From positions 930,001 through 994,000 of the forward strand of contig CBDHHO010000004.1 of NCBI GenBank assembly GCA_965263485.1: DNA of 64,000 nucleotides. The letters run 5' to 3'. A program made the translations under genes and the position numbers. Source of the stretch: Haliotispira sp965263485. GTDB lineage: Bacteria; Spirochaetota; Spirochaetia; SP-2023. The notes beneath the pieces are model-generated. The model had not been told where the DNA came from. It ran no database searches and saw only the letters and a list, made by a program, of their open reading frames with translations. This document shows positions 63,246 through 64,000 of the stretch, in pieces (positions within the stretch are counted from its first letter, which is position 1; each line of letters starts with the position of its first letter).

Positions 63246-63446
63246 CTAAGCACCATATTTATTGATTTTAGGAATACCCAGATCTTTACAAATCTTATAT
63301 ACCAAACGATCTGCGATCTCAGTATGGCGTGGAAGCGCAGAATACGCACCAATACTCGGATTGTGCCACCATGAATGATTTCCCCCTTCCCTGACCAAAT
63401 GACAGCCATGATCTTTCAGATAGCGAATTACTTGTTTCCGCTTCAT
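63246..63446 (-). CDS. hicA: HicA-family toxin (mRNA interferase)
   Basis: 66 residues. MKRKQVIRYLKDHGCHLVREGGNHSWWHNP with the catalytic His in GGNHSWW, and SALPRHTEIADRLVYKICKDLGIP matches the second half of HicA. Cleaves mRNA when not held by HicB. It starts three bases after the hicB stop, so the antitoxin gene comes first, an order seen in part of the family. Confidence 0.85.
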   Translation of the reverse strand: MKRKQVIRYLKDHGCHLVREGGNHSWWHNPSIGAYSALPRHTEIADRLVYKICKDLGIPKINKYGA

Positions 63447-63449
63447 AAA

Positions 63450-63659
63450 TTATAAGGCAATAATTTCTTCTTTATAGTTGCTGCCAGCAAGAGCAAGCGC
63501 ATCTGCTTTATAAAGCTCAAGTGCCTCCACCAGGCAATCCTTCAGACTCTGGCGCAGCTCTGCCAGATTTCTTTCCTGGCAATTTACTCCCGGAATTTCT
63601 TCGATCCAGCCAAACCACCAATCGTTTTCCTGTTGAATTATTGCCGTATATTGCTGCAT
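63450..63659 (-). CDS. hicB: HicB-family antitoxin
   Basis: 69 residues from MQQYTAIIQQENDWWFGWIEEIPGVNCQERNLAELRQSLKDCLVEALEL, the partial-RNase-H fold of HicB. No DNA-binding domain is visible after it (the C-terminus is only YKADALALAGSNYKEEIIAL), so it is the short type. It neutralises HicA. ATG at 63659 chosen. Upstream 63660-63763 is AT-rich with no gene. Confidence 0.85.
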   Translation of the reverse strand: MQQYTAIIQQENDWWFGWIEEIPGVNCQERNLAELRQSLKDCLVEALELYKADALALAGSNYKEEIIAL

Positions 63660-63763
63660 AAATAAAACCTTCTTATCAAATAAAATATACACGCACAGCG
63701 AGCAACAGGAACAAAAAGTCTATTACTCAGGAAACCCATTTAAGTATATCAGACACAAAAAAA

Positions 63764-63872
63764 GTCGGCAACGACCTACTCTCCCAGCCAAAGCTAGTAC
63801 CATCGGCGCAGAGGGACTTAACTACTGATTTCGGAATGGGATAAGATGTCTACCTCTCGCTATGAAACAGTA
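63764..63872 (-). rRNA. rrf: 5S rRNA with an abnormal 5' end
   Basis: On the minus strand the conserved core is clear: TAGCGAGAGG, CCCATTCCGAA, AGTTAAG, CTCTGCGCCGATGGTACT, TGGGAGAGTAGG. The 3' end GTCGTTGCCGAC runs into seven T. The 5' strand that should pair with it (expected GTCGGCAACGAC-like) is instead ATACTGTTTCA, and this is followed upstream by repeat sequence. Helix I cannot form as read, so this copy may be damaged or its ends processed differently. Confidence 0.8.
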
Positions 63873-63888
63873 TAAAAAACTGCTAGTG

Positions 63889-64000
63889 TTTCTTCCATAC
63901 TGAAGCATGGAAGCCTATACAATACAACAAAGTATTCTTCGGCTTCACTTCCTCGCTCCAAAATAGCTTCGCAAGAAGACAAAAGAGAGTTTTTAGAGGT
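63889..64000. repeat. Right part of an interspersed element at the window end
   Basis: Begins TTTCTTCCATACTGAAGCATGG, goes through AATACAACAAAGTATTC and AATAGCTTCGCAAGAAGA, and ends in GAGTTTTTAGAGGT at the edge. It matches 49585-49700. The left terminus is missing next to the 5S 5' end. Confidence 0.8.

Noticed and set aside
63197..63409. Alternative minus-strand frame across hicA
   Set aside because: It is out of frame with the HicA motif and lacks family features; the 63246-63446 frame has the GGNHSWW active-site segment.

Overview
The window reads as a chromosomal segment of a spirochaete. Four things point this way: a FlaB-type flagellin behind a sigma-28-like promoter; an RNA polymerase beta subunit with Asn at the position equivalent to E. 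coli Ser531, as in naturally rifampicin-resistant spirochaetes; a short zinc-motif protein and a NusG-domain-II/Gx-transporter pair of spirochaete type; and the operon tRNA-Thr, rpmG, tRNA-Trp, secE, nusG, rplKAJL, rpoBC. None of the four tRNA genes encodes CCA. Base composition is moderately GC-rich, with AT-rich islands around accessory genes.

Layout. 0-3.1 kb: tRNA-Gln, tRNA-Glu, a decayed radA-like 3' end with a terminator, a decayed secreted-protein gene and dense repeats. 3.1-8.3 kb: an acetyltransferase, L-fucose isomerase and a large glycoside hydrolase-like protein. 8.3-14.6 kb: an accessory island with two paralogous small secreted proteins, a GLUG-repeat lipoprotein, an Rpn-type nuclease, an 11-copy tandem array and a TlpA-like thioredoxin. 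14.7-27.1 kb: the transcription/ribosome operon on the minus strand. 27.4-46 kb: housekeeping genes (mfd, ybaB, recR, trpE-like, a nucleotidyltransferase, pepN, an RNB exonuclease, miaA-rpoZ, nth, a putative outer-membrane protein, flaB, yraN). 46-49.4 kb: a spirochaete-type small-domain protein, NusG_II, a Gx/EcfT-like fusion and tenA. 49.4-52 kb: repeats and a second large lipoprotein. 52-62.3 kb: grxB, an IclR regulator, avtA, eno, pgi, rsmD, accA and a solute-binding lipoprotein. 62.3-64 kb: decayed genes, a secreted repeat protein, hicBA and a 5S rRNA gene.

The dominant unexplained structure is a family of about 30 interspersed elements and fragments, roughly one per 2 kb. Intact copies share near-perfect 19-bp terminal inverted repeats (GGGGACCTCTAAAAATTCC and its complement). 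Their interiors are built by shuffling a few modules. At least eight copies are flanked by perfect 4-bp direct repeats (TTAA, TTTA, ATAA, TTCA, ATGA), the mark of transposition, and two copies 56 kb apart are almost identical over 164 bp. No transposase is present here, so they look like non-autonomous MITE-type elements. They sit inside the rpoBC/ribosomal operon, next to tRNA and 5S genes, and supply stop codons and C-terminal tails to neighbouring genes. Hairpins inside them show compensatory base changes.

A second system is a pair of lipoprotein genes (9.4-11.2 kb and 50.1-51.9 kb) with a shared leader of about 200 bp. The leader carries tandem heptamers, and in one gene a T7 tract separates two well-placed ATG codons from the lipoprotein frame, a likely phase-variation switch.
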